Assembly (NCBI GenBank): GCA_020091685.1
Contig: CM034607.1
Span: forward strand, 20,265,221-20,329,220
Length of the DNA: 64,000 nt
Reading direction: 5' to 3'
From: Lutjanus erythropterus
Lineage: Eukaryota > Chordata > Actinopteri > Lutjaniformes > Lutjanidae
Shown: piece after piece, positions 36,378 through 47,082 of the stretch
How the letters are laid out: every line of letters begins with the position of its first letter
Position numbering within the stretch: position 1 is the stretch's first letter
The notes under the pieces: model-generated
What the model saw: only the letters and a program-made list of their open reading frames with translations
What the model was told of the DNA's origin: nothing
Databases searched by the model: none
Translations under genes and position numbers: made by a program

Positions 36378-37145
36378 ACACAGTGGCTCCTGTGTGGTCA
36401 CTCTGGGCCTGGTGCCGGTTGGCAGTGGTTGGCATCACCCCCTCTGCAGCTGGTGGCAATATTAACCCGCCTGTTGGCAGACGGCTGGTGGGGGCACGCG
36501 GGCAACAACTAGCCAGGCCGGAGGTGGGGCAGCGCTCTGTGTATCTGTGCGTATGTGTCCCGAGATGCCCTCTGTTGGCCCTGATGTGTGCGCACACTTG
36601 TGAGCAAGTTTTAAGGGTAAGTCTGACTTTGTGTTCACAACTGTGCGCACATGCCCTGGGTGTGTATGTGTGTGAGTCTGCATGCAGCTGCTTGCACTGG
36701 TAGATGGCGTGAGGATCCAAACCATAAACAAACCAAACTGAGCTGAGATGAGAACATGACAAAATATTGGCTGGCGCTCCTAAATCCCATTTGAAAACAG
36801 TGCATAATCCAGGCCTGTGGATAACCTTGGACTGGAACATTGCAACTCTTAAAAGTTGAGTCTCTTCCACCAATACAGAATAGTAAAAAGAAAATTCCAC
36901 AACTAATTAGACAGATTTGCTTGACTGAAAGTTGTGTATGGTTTTGTATCAGACAGGGATGTGAAAATACCCCCTTTTAACAAGAGATATATTTTTAACC
37001 ACACGTTTGTGTAGTGTTTATTTCTGAGGATATGCACAACCATCACCTCAACAGACACAGGAATACGGGCATGATGCATATGCTAGCGCATAGGTAAAAG
37101 CTTTGGCCTTTCACTGCAGATACAATTTCACAGAGGACTGTATTA

Positions 37146-37831
37146 CAGGGATAATTTGGATTATTTCAAGTTGGGTTTTATGGTGTATTTATCCCTCGTC
37201 AGTGTATTATCTATAGTAGATGCCAGTTGCCATGCCACCAGTTTGGGGTTTTTAAGTATTTTAGGCACAAAAAAGGCCATCTAAACAAAATAAATACCAG
37301 TTTAAGTTAACACTATGTTTAGAAAATGATCACTGTTTTGACAGCCTGTTCTGACAAGAAACTGCCATTATACAAGCCAAATATTACTCTCTCTCCAAAG
37401 CAACCAAACTCTATAAGCAAAATCAGTCAGCATGGAAGTTGCTGGTCTACTGCTGCCTCGACCTGTTAGTTTGTTCATGTTATTTTGAGACTCTGCGAAT
37501 CTCAATTATCCTTTAAAACAACAAAGTCACACAATAGCGCACGCGAACTAACCAACTGAGGTAGCGGTAGACCAGCACCTCCCGTGTTCTGCAAGTTTAA
37601 ATGATTTTGTCTATGGAGCTTGGTTGGTTTGGCGAGAGCGATTTTTAACATCTTTAACAGTGTTTTCCCATCAGAAAAGGCTGTCTGATGGCGAGGTAAA
37701 GCAGTGAAAATATTACATATACATAAAACATACACTTAAACTGATATTACAGTACATTGCTTAGCTTCCATGCTGGTTTCATGAAGTGCCTAATACAACC
37801 CCATATCAATTATCCAAACTCTATCCTTTAA
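37146..37831. mobile_element. Foldback MITE, same family, degenerate left terminus
   Basis: The left end is decayed (CAGGGATAATTTGGATTATT) and the right end reads TATCCAAACTCTATCCTTTAA. Internal landmarks shared with the other copies are the TAGTAGATGCCAG block, GCCAAATATTACTCTC, GCTGGTCTACTGCTGCC and the inverted GGTAGACCAGCACCTCC. Confidence 0.78.
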
Positions 37832-38130
37832 GAAATCACTGACAACATAAGTAAATGTGTCCCTTTGATAGCGCTAACATTTGTAAAATGCTCCAATACT
37901 GATAAGGTCCTTTAGCCTGACGTCTTACACCAGTGATGCAATTAATGTGATACTATAAAAAAAAAAAAATCTATGCTAGGACAAAGCAAAGAGACCCATT
38001 TTCCACTAATGTGACTGGGGCTGATGACAGCAACAACAGAGTAGCTTGTACAGACCATGTAAGGTCAAGTCTCTCTCTGGCTGACAATCTCACTAACAAG
38101 CACGTCACAACACAGTGCTCTTTCTACACT

Positions 38131-38132
<2 letters not shown>

Positions 38133-38179
<47 letters not shown>
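38133..38179. repeat. (AC)23 microsatellite
   Basis: This is a pure AC run followed by TATATAC. Confidence 0.98.
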
Positions 38180-38185
<6 letters not shown>

Positions 38186-38939
38186 CACAAGACTGTCTCT
38201 AAAGGACTTAAAAGCTCACGCTATACAAGTGCTTGTCTGGATCATTACTGGCAGACTGTGTACTGTTATGTACACATACACACACTGCCAGGGCCAAGAG
38301 GTGCACATCCATCCCTCCTCTCCAAGCAGCTGTTTCTGGCAAGCAAGTCAGCGCTATCTGTGTGCGTTTGTGCATGTCTGAATGTGGATGCACACGCACA
38401 GTTGTGGGTTGCTAATTATATGCCTTCAAATGTAGCTTACATATGAATCAAAGAAGCCGTCTGAGTCAAAAAAAAAAGCACGAGCCAGGAAATGGTACCT
38501 CCTACACGTCATCCTTTTCAACAGCAACAAACAGGAATATATCTGAAACCCGCCTTCAAAATGTACCTCATCCAAGAAAGCTGAAAATACTACAAACTAA
38601 GTTAATTCAGGGGATTTGTTGAAAAGAGTGAGTACATGGCAGTTGAAATATTTTTGATGACATGCAATTAACAATACTCTGCGTGCAATTTTTCACATAA
38701 CTTGCCAGTCAAAATGAGACTACTCCAACAAAGCAGTAATTAGGCAACATAACTATTATTTCATAGACAACACAATTATTTCACAGTCTCCCATTGCTTA
38801 ACGGGGACAAAAATGAATCAAACTGTTGTGAACAAGCCACAAATATCACTTGGGTGACAAGTTAATTACCCAATTTAACAAAGCAAATAATTACCCTCTG
38901 GCTCTGGGTCTAGTGAACTATTTTCCTTATGGAAATGAG

Positions 38940-39100
38940 ACTTCGTGTGCACACAGAGGCCTGCGTTGCATGGTGGGGGAGCTGACGTCAGCAGACTCAG
39001 CGCAGAAAAGGAGCTATGCGGAAGCTCTGGGGTGGGTCAATAGTTAAGGCCTGTTATTACTTTGTTGCCTCTCCTGGTCATTGAGGTAATTCAATATAAA
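38940..39100. promoter_or_regulatory. Candidate enhancer with a perfect CRE palindrome
   Basis: GCTGACGTCAGC (38981-38992) contains the full CRE TGACGTCA in a 12-bp palindrome. It is followed by an AP-1-like AGACTCAG, GTTATTACTTTGTTGCC (SOX-like) and TTCAATATAAAAGAGG. The block is unique sequence. Confidence 0.38.
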
Positions 39101-39265
39101 AGAGGAGAGAGGAGGAGGGAGGGAGTGTGTGTGTGAGCATCGTAAAGCTCTTTTGTTTTGTCTGGCTCATACTTTAAGGACTGTGAAGGACATACGATGT
39201 TTCTCACCCTGTCATAAACCTAAAAGCATGCATGACATTTATCTTGAATGGGCACATACTGTACA

Positions 39266-40022
39266 TTAAAGGAGAAATGACCATGAAATTATTTAAGAAA
39301 TCAGGGAAAAGATGTTGAGTCGGCCTCTCTGACAATAACGCAGCCAACATACTCTACTATGAAATTTAAATTCAAAGCTGGAAAAACTGTTTTGAGCATA
39401 TGTTAACTGAGTCTAGCAGGCAGGAAAGCAGACAGAGGGTGAACTCTAACTCCAGAGTGTGTATTTTTGGAGCAATGAGTTTTTGTTTTCAGGAGAACAG
39501 GCTTAACTTTACATCGGCCGACAACCGACAGCTATAAGCAGCTGATCAACTTACAGCGTAGGACTCATCGTTGCCCATCGGTGTCAAAATATAATGTTGC
39601 GTGCATCTTGACACACTTCTGCACAGCTAAGGGGGTTTTCTCCTGGATAGACACACGCAAACATACAGAGACATATGAAAAAGTGTTCTGTTCAGCAAAA
39701 TGGCTGCCTTGTGGCCTCTGCGATCCCAGTTACATACCAGTGAGGGGTTTTTTTTTTAGAAATTGGCAACAAAGAACAACTTATGTCTTCTCAGTTATAA
39801 GCCTGCTGGAACATGCAGCTGCGACTGGTGTGCAAAAAATCTCAAATGAGCGGCAATATTCAGCAAGTGGGCTAAAGTGGACCAGAGCCAAAAGAAAAAA
39901 AAAATGTCATAAACTTCAATATTGCCAAAATTGCCAATTCAACACAGCCAATGAAGTTAAATGAAACTGCAAACTGCAATGAATCTCTAATAAGAACAAA
40001 CAGTGAGAGATAGCATTAAATA

Positions 40023-40061
<39 letters not shown>

Positions 40062-40099
40062 GAAACACCTAAAATCTTTTTACTTACTGCACCATTTAA
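39266..40099. repeat. Dispersed TTAA-type repeat, copy B
   Basis: ACTCCAGAGTGTGTATTTTT, TTTTTGTTTTCAGGAGAAC, GCAGCTGATCAACTTACAG and GTAGGACTCA match copy A in the same order and orientation. The right end ACTTACTGCACCATTTAA is the inverse of the copy A start (TTAAGGTGAAGTA). A (CA)n tract sits at 40025-40059 inside it. The left boundary at TTAAAGGAGAAATG is tentative. Confidence 0.58.
40025..40059. repeat. (AC)17 microsatellite inside repeat copy B
   Basis: This is a pure AC run located just inside the right end of the TTAA-type repeat at 39266-40099. Confidence 0.97.
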
Positions 40100-40224
40100 A
40101 AAGCTAAGCTAGTCCACAAGCAAAGTGCTAGACAAGCACTCTGTAATAAATCTATAACCGTTCACAGGGGAATGGAAAAATCAACCTTTACAGTGCAACC
40201 TCTTATTCACACACCTTCTTGCTG

Positions 40225-40500
40225 CTTCACTCTCTTTATTGCAGTCCAGATGCATTCTGTTTATTTATCCCGACACCGTGGCCCAATTTAGCCCTGAATG
40301 AGGGAAATTAAATCAGGCCTTGTGAAATCGCTACACTTCCCAGCCCTCGTTTCGTCCATTAAATTGTCATTGTCGGCCAGCCATTTACGAGACGCAGCAA
40401 AACAAATGTAACGCTCAAGGAGCCGAGCAGAAAGCCAGAGGACATGGCGGAAATTGCGGCGCGCTTTGTGGGTGGGAGGGTTGGGTACGCGCGGACTAAA
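40225..40500. promoter_or_regulatory. Candidate conserved noncoding block
   Basis: Complex unique sequence includes GGGAAATTAAATCAGGCC, GTCCATTAAATTGTCATTGT and CGGCCAGCCATTTACGAGAC, and ends in CpG-rich GCGGAAATTGCGGCGCGC. Overlapping frames lack exon features. Confidence 0.35.
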
Positions 40501-40692
40501 TGAGAAATCATTTGCTGAAACATTCAATGAGATGGATCACAGGGTTTTTAGCGGTAAAATGGGGTCATGCAGGTATTTAGTGTGTAGGCAAGAAAAGCTC
40601 TACAGCTTAAAGTGGACTGAGAGGAAAGGGAGCAAATGGAAACATACAGTAAGGTAGCAGCAATTTATGTATTGCACTATTTAATACTCTAT

Positions 40693-41132
40693 GTATATTT
40701 GTTTTTCATGAGTCAAAGTAAAAGATCTAAGGCTCCTTCAATGCACACAAACGGTTTATTTCTCTCAAATTTCGTACACAAATTTGTTGAATCTTCTTCT
40801 TTGCCAAGATAACATGACAGGTGTGGTGTATAAAAAATGCTATTTAAAAATCATGATAATTGCACAGATGTTCTTTGAACTGGTCAAAATAAAAGGTCAC
40901 AATGTGCAGCTTTATCTTGAATAAAGACATTTATTAGGCACTGAACTATGACTATGGCAATCTTTGCCCTCCTCGGGAAATAAAAGGTATCTGTATTTTG
41001 AGAGCAAAATTTGAGAGAAATAAACCTTTTGTGTACATAGTAGACACCTTAGATTTTACTTTTCTTTAACTTCAACTGATGAAAAATGGGAGCAAAAACA
41101 AAAGTCTTGCATTTATATTTGTGTTGTGTGTA
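40693..41132. mobile_element. Tc1/mariner-type MITE with long inverted repeats
   Basis: TAAAAGATCTAAGGC...GGTTTATTTCTCTCAAATTT on the left (40719-40772) is mirrored by AAATTTGAGAGAAATAAACC...CACCTTAGATTTTA on the right (41007-41060). Outside these, the right end carries TGAAAAATGGGAGCAAAAAC and the left TTTTTCATGAGTC. Together these match the long terminal repeats of a Tc1-like family common in fish. The interior keeps only sub-terminal sequence (GACAGGTGTGGTGTAT, AAAATAAAAGGTCAC), so the transposase gene is wholly deleted. Ends were placed at TA dinucleotides and the left boundary is uncertain. Confidence 0.78.
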
Positions 41133-42743
41133 CAAATGAGAAAATAAACACACAAAGACATATTCAAAAGCAAACCCGCCTAATTTCTATCAAAGGCCAC
41201 ATGTGGTTAAATCTCTACATCGACTTGGTGTCCCGGGCCTTTCCACGCATAAGTCCAGCTAAAGGTCAAGGGTCGAGGGCAAGCAGGTGGCCGGAAGGGG
41301 TCAAAGTTGACCTCCCAGCTGACACATCAGTGGGCGGGCCTAAGCCACTCTCCTCAAAGGACCCGTCAATCACAGTCACTTATTTACCATGCGTCGATCT
41401 GTGTTGGCCCCAGGGATCCAGCTTGCTATTTCTCTCCAGCCTCTTTACCCCCAACCAGAGCCAGATAAGGGCCTCTTTACATGACAAAGTGCTGTGGAAG
41501 ACCCGGGCAGAAGAAAAGAAAGAGGTTCCTTTCAGTTGCCGGTGGGGAGCAAATCCTCTGCCCGCAAGAGGTTATGGTCACATGGTTCTAATTTAAAACT
41601 CAAAGGTGAAATGGGAACTTTAGATTCCCTGGCCCGACATCATATCAAGTATCTTGCACCAGCTTGATCTCAAATTAAAGTTAAGCTGCCATGGCCATGA
41701 TGTCCTAGATCACTGCTTCTAATCTTTAAAGCTTTGGAAATAATGTCCTAAAAGCTATTCTTTTTCATTTCTTTCCTTTCCAGCCAGTCACGACATAATA
41801 AGCACTCAGACTTTGTCATTGGAACAGCAAACATTCTGCACACTAGAAACCAATTAGACCGGGTTGCTCTGAAACGCTAAAACTCGGGAGCTACACTGCG
41901 GCATGTGTTACAACTTTAGCTCGCAGCTGTACGCTCACTCACCTCACTCTGAACCTCGCCCTCGCTAATGATGTGCAATGTGCTAAAGTTATCGCTCCTT
42001 AAAAGAATACAAGGAGACAGAAGTAAACCATCTCCCTTTTGTCTTCAAATGAGCTTGGATTCAGAGAGATGTTTTGGCAAGTGAAAGCGAACGTTTTTGA
42101 AAGAGAGAAACAAGATGTGAAAAAGGGGAAGCCTCGTTTCCATGGTTTACAAAAACTGGCAGACAAACAAGGCGTCTGTTATGAGTAAAATTTGAAAAAA
42201 AAAAAAAAAAAAAAAAAGAAATGTATTAGTACAGGGAAGATGGAGGGATTTGGGGTTTGATTTTGTTTTGAGTCTGGGCTGGAGAAACTCCCGATCGAGC
42301 CATCTGCCCGTGTGAAAGGAATTGGAGGAGTCAGACGGTTTCTGCCAGCAAAAAAGAAAAGAGGAGAAGAAGGGGTGTCACAGGGGAGTTGGTAGGAGGA
42401 AGAGAGAGGGAGGGGAGGACAGGTAGGCATTGTGTCTCGAGTTCCCCTTTCTATTCATTCACCCTGGTTCCTTTTTGGCCTCTTGGGGGGAAGGTAACTA
42501 AAGAGGGTGTTAGAAATGTCTTGCTGCTGCGAGGCTGTCATCTGTGGACAGAGGGAAGTTTTGTATGCGCCGCTCTGTGAGGATGAAGGAATTCAATCAG
42601 CTGGCATCTGTAGGGGACAACAGAGCCCTCTGAATATCAATAGCTTTAACATTTTAAAGAGACAAGTCACACATTTGCAGCTGAATGTTGCCACAAGCTT
42701 CAAATGCTGCAGCGTTGCCAGCAAAGACAATGATGTTTTAGGG

Positions 42744-43192
42744 CAGTGGGTCACAACCTTTTTGAGTTGAAACACCCCACGATAATCAGGTTGATGGTCA
42801 AACCCCTCCACAGAAAAAGACATATTGCAGAAAGTCAGAGTGATGTCTGCAGCTTGGAGAGATGTATCTTGATGCATAAAATGATCAGATCGTGTCCATC
42901 AGCTGTCCTCACCAAAACTCATGACGTGACCAGGTTTAGAACGAAAATACAACGCACGTTTACGTTCGTTACATTTCAGTCATAAAGAATGTGCAGCCTA
43001 TATGCAAAATTTTTGAAGGCTCATTCCTTATGTTCAATGTTATTAAGGGCCTCACATCTCTGAGGCTGCTTCCTGGCATTCATTTCGTGGCGCTTGCCAC
43101 AATATTTTATTCTCCACAATCCTTCAGCTACCCCCAGAGAAAATATCTGGCAACCCGCTTGGGTGTCCCCACCCCTAGGTTGAGAACCACTC
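42744..43192. mobile_element. hAT-like MITE (CAGTGGTTCTCAACC-type ends)
   Basis: The left end reads CAGTGGGTCACAACCTTTTT and the right end CCTAGGTTGAGAACCACT, an inverted pair typical of hAT/Charlie-like non-autonomous elements. An 8-bp target duplication is not clean (TTTTAGGG versus TTCTCAGG). There is no open frame of note inside. Superfamily is inferred from the termini only. Confidence 0.68.
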
Positions 43193-43916
43193 TTCTCAGG
43201 AAACTTTGATTGGCCTGTAGCTGTAATAAATAAAGGGCACAGAATTCCTCCACACATACAGCATCCACACACTCAGCTGCTTTCCCTGACACAAAAACAA
43301 TTTACAACACAAGAAAAATAACTGTTTACAATCCAACAGAGTTATTAAAATGGTGATTGCTGACTTACTACTGCACTATGGGGGGCATTTAATTTGAGAC
43401 GGGGTAAAGGTACGATGACAGGTTGTCCCAGAAGCCCGCTGGTATTTCTCCTTGGGGAAGTTGATTTTAAACAACCCCCCTCCCCTCGCGCTGAACCATA
43501 TTTCACGCAGACTTTTCAAATGCACGCAAATCTTCATCCATCACTGACAGCAAGGCAAAATAAACAATCATACCGTAGATCAATCACTGTCTGTTTAATG
43601 CCGCGCAGCACCGAGGCTGTGAGGTGGGGAGGTTTGACGCGGCGGCACAGCAGCATGTGTGCACACATACGTTCGAGCGTGTATATGTGCAACATGCATA
43701 TTGTTTTTTGGGTGGGTGAGACGGCATAAAGCAGACGCCATTTCTCGCTGTGACTTTAAATCAGAGCGCTGTGGATCCAAAAGCCAGTTAAAACCACAAT
43801 GGAGCATCAATGTCAGCCAATGATAAAATAGGGCAACATGTGGTTAACCCTGCACTTCTTTTTAACATCTGGTGTAATGAAACACTCATCTTACCTTCAT
43901 CCCAAAACATTTGTGT

Positions 43917-44367
43917 TTAAACGGACAGTTCACCCTAAAATCCAAAACGCATATTTTCCCTCAGGCCTGTAGTGCTATTTATCAATCTAAATAGTTTTGA
44001 AGCCAACAGCTGTTGAGATGTCTCCCTTTTCTTGAATATAATGGGACTAGCAGAAAGAAAGCTGTTTCTGATATAGTCTAGTGCTGAAAGAAAGTAGTTC
44101 CAGTAGATTTGATCATAGAAAGAAAACAGTTCCTACATGAAACTACTTACAGCAAGGTCTGTGGATTATCGCAAGTGACCACGTCATAAATTCTGGCAAA
44201 AGACATTTCTATTGAATTTTCAAATGTATTTTTTGGTATTTTGAGCTCCACAAGCACAATGTGTGATTTAGTCCCTTTATATCAACAGAATGCAGACATC
44301 TCTAAAACTCTGCAACAATCCAGAGGAAAAATAGTAGTTTTGATTTTGGGGTGAAGTGTCCCTTTAA
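43917..44367. mobile_element. MITE with TTAA edges, second family (GGACAGTTCACCC)
   Basis: The left end TTAAACGGACAGTTCACCC and right end GGGGTGAAGTGTCCCTTTAA form an inverted repeat of about 25 bp that continues with CTAAAATC on the left and GATTTTG on the right. The interior is not shared with the foldback family. There is no coding capacity. The TTAA edge and GGGACAGTTC core suggest related mobilising transposases, which is inferred. Confidence 0.72.
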
Positions 44368-44774
44368 GCTTCAATCCACCACCTCTGAAGGCAGCAAATA
44401 AAAGTTACTAATCTAAAGTCTGCCTTGCAAAGAAATCTTTGACATCCGTTGACGTGTAGAGGCGAAACATTAAACACAACTGTAAATATGGCTGCAGAGA
44501 AGTGCATCCATCAGGTCCTGTGCTGATATCAGTGCTGCCAGGACTGATCCCGTCTTTAATCTAAACCTCAGATCTGGGCTCTCTATCGCCGTGTCTGCTT
44601 TAGAACCAAAGTCTACTGCCCGTCATCACCTGGCCTTCCCTCCTCTCATCTAACACTTCATAAAGACCATTCATCCCACCATCCTTTCATCCGTCTATAC
44701 CAGGGGCCTCGTTAATCCTCCTCTCCATCCTGACCCTGTACCACTCTACTGGACTGGGACAAACTTCAAAGAGG

Positions 44775-44855
44775 CAGAGATAGAGGGAGAGAGAGAGACA
44801 GAGAGACAGAGATAGTGTGTGTGTCTCTCTGTGTGTGTGAGTGACTGAGAGAGAG

Positions 44856-44893
<38 letters not shown>
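44775..44893. repeat. GA-rich tract with GT interruption
   Basis: Irregular GAGA and GACA repeats are split by a GTGTGTGTCTCTCTGTGTG segment, ending in a pure GA run at 44862-44890. An AC run follows at 44959-44982. Confidence 0.85.
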
Positions 44894-44894
<1 letters not shown>

Positions 44895-45027
44895 TTGGGT
44901 GGGTGGGCAGCTGTGTTGTGCTTGGCCTACACCACAAAGCCTTTAGAGGACAAGGGCCCACACACACACACACACACACACATACACACGCTGCTACTCT
45001 CCAACATCCTCGGCAGTCCTGCACTAG

Positions 45028-45592
45028 TTAAAGGGATAGTTCATATAATTTGGTGAAGGGCACCAAAACTGCTGTGGACAGGGTTAGCAGTTAAAAGTAT
45101 TTTAGCCACGTAAAGATCCACCTTAAAAACAAGAATCAATATCAGTTAAAGTGTATGCTAGATTTAGAATAGTCTCACCACTTAAGCTTGTCATCAGATA
45201 GCTTTTTCTGATGGGAGACAGCTTTTAAATAAACCAAATATAGTTTTCTCCAAACCAACCAAACTCCATAGGCTACATAAGTCTTACAATGAGAGTTCTG
45301 ATTCACCAAAGTCACACAATAACACAAATTAACAGATCGAGGCAGCAGTAGACCAGATACTCCCATGTTCTGCGAGGTAAAATAACTGATTTCACTTATG
45401 GAGTTTGGTTGTTTTGGAGAGAGCAATACTTGGCTTACATTAACGGTGGTTTCCCGTCAGAAAAGGCTGACAGCAAAGTAAAGCAGTGAAAATATTCTAA
45501 ATATAGAAAAAACACTTACATGGATATTGATTTTTTTGAGGTGGACCTTTTTTATGTAACTAAAATACCTTTTGTTGCTGACCCTGTCCAGG
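45028..45592. mobile_element. Foldback MITE, same family, right end truncated
   Basis: It begins TTAAAGGGATAGTTCATAT. Both arms are recognisable (CTGTGGACAGGGTTAGCAG on the left, TTGCTGACCCTGTCCAG on the right), but sequence after about 45592 no longer follows the family. Part of the left arm after the terminus (the GATGCCAG block) is also deleted. Confidence 0.75.
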
Positions 45593-45950
45593 AGTCTCAG
45601 GATACTCTAACTGAATCATAATGTACAACATTTATAAACACTAATACATAATATTACAGGGGATTACTGCAAGTCAGAGCTATCAAATAGCACAGACACA
45701 ACATTTTCCCACAGGAAGATGCACTATTTAACCAACCAGAGTAGAATTACAACACGCCGCCCCGATGAACTCTGATGAACAGCCATTAACTGGACTGGCA
45801 CACAGCGTGCTAAGCTAATTCCCGGCCCCATATGAGCTCCAATGAGCCCAGGAAGGGGTACTAACAGAGAGAGAGAGAGGCCTTTGACAGACAAGCCCCA
45901 GCTAAAATGACAGTCTGTGTTGGAAATAGACTCGCACACATGCATCAAAG

Positions 45951-45951
<1 letters not shown>

Positions 45952-46000
<49 letters not shown>
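45952..46000. repeat. (AC)24 microsatellite
   Basis: This is a pure AC run followed by TATATACAC. Confidence 0.98.
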
Positions 46001-46006
<6 letters not shown>

Positions 46007-47045
46007 CACATGGCTGGTGACAGCTAAGGGAGTCTGACATGCCTGCCATCGCCACTGGTGGATATATGTTTATTTTATTAACCTGCCACAGACTTGGCGG
46101 GACGGGGGAGGGAAGAGGGGGGGAATGGAGGAGAAAAAGCTAAATCTCTGCATGAACGCTGTGACCTGTAAACATACAGTATAACTTGAAATGACTCCAT
46201 TTATCTGAAACGTTTCAGGTGGTGTGCAAATCTGTATATTGTAACCAGATTTTTTTTTAAAAGGTTCTCTCCTCTTCACACCCTACGGCGCTAACATCAA
46301 GAGCATGTTTTTTCCCCCAGCGGGAAGGTGTTTCAGACTGACATTTTACTTTGTGTCTGACTGTGACCTATTGTGTCCAGACACAAACATGTTACAACTG
46401 AGGCCTGACTTTGCTGTTGTGTAACAAAATGATAAAACCAGTGAAAAGGATGGGAACCAACAGAAGATGGTGCAACATTTTTCGTAGTATTGGGCATCTG
46501 ACGTCGTGACGTCCACGTCTCTTCCAGATTTTTCCCCCTGCAGTTGAGTCATCATTTTCTCTTGGTGACTCAGAAAGAATGTAATTCTAATAGGAGACAA
46601 AATGTTAATTTCTGATCAAATAACGTATTATGTTATATGGTCCAGCTGATTATTAAATTATGTTGTTTAAGTTTTCCTAAACTCATTCAGGCTAACATTA
46701 GCAATTATATTAATTATATTTTACAAACTAAAGTGACAAACTAAGGTTACTATAAAATGCTACTTTTCTCAAAACCACCTATCATGCTGTTAAGGAGCAG
46801 TACTTTACTTGTGGTCAAAGCAAATAACTGAGTTGGAAAAACGGACACTTAATCTGATGCTTTCAAATCAAACAACTTAAGTACATTTGATTTAAAGCCA
46901 TTATTTTCATTCAACTTGTTAACTTGATGTGAAAAAACTTAATTTGTGTCACCAATTGAAGTATTTTTTTTTAAGTTGGTCCAACAATTCTCTTTTAAAA
47001 TATGTAAAATATCCCAATTTATTTTTTTTACTCCCTAACGTTGTT

Positions 47046-47082
47046 ATCAGCCCCAAAAATCCAAGACCAGTCAGGCTGAACA
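47046..47082. repeat. Small fragment of the GACCGATA-type element
   Basis: TTATCAGCCCCAAAAATCCA and GACCAGTCAGGCTGAAC resemble ATCAGCCCCAAAAGCCAG and TCGGTCAGGGCC at 33909-33939. It is too short to place on its own. Confidence 0.35.

Noticed and set aside
35974..36900. 308-codon minus-strand frame as a gene
   Set aside because: It runs through a pentanucleotide repeat giving Ser-Leu-Leu-Phe runs, has no recognisable domain, and overlaps a 181-codon frame on the plus strand. It lies in an intron of jarid2 with no splice support.
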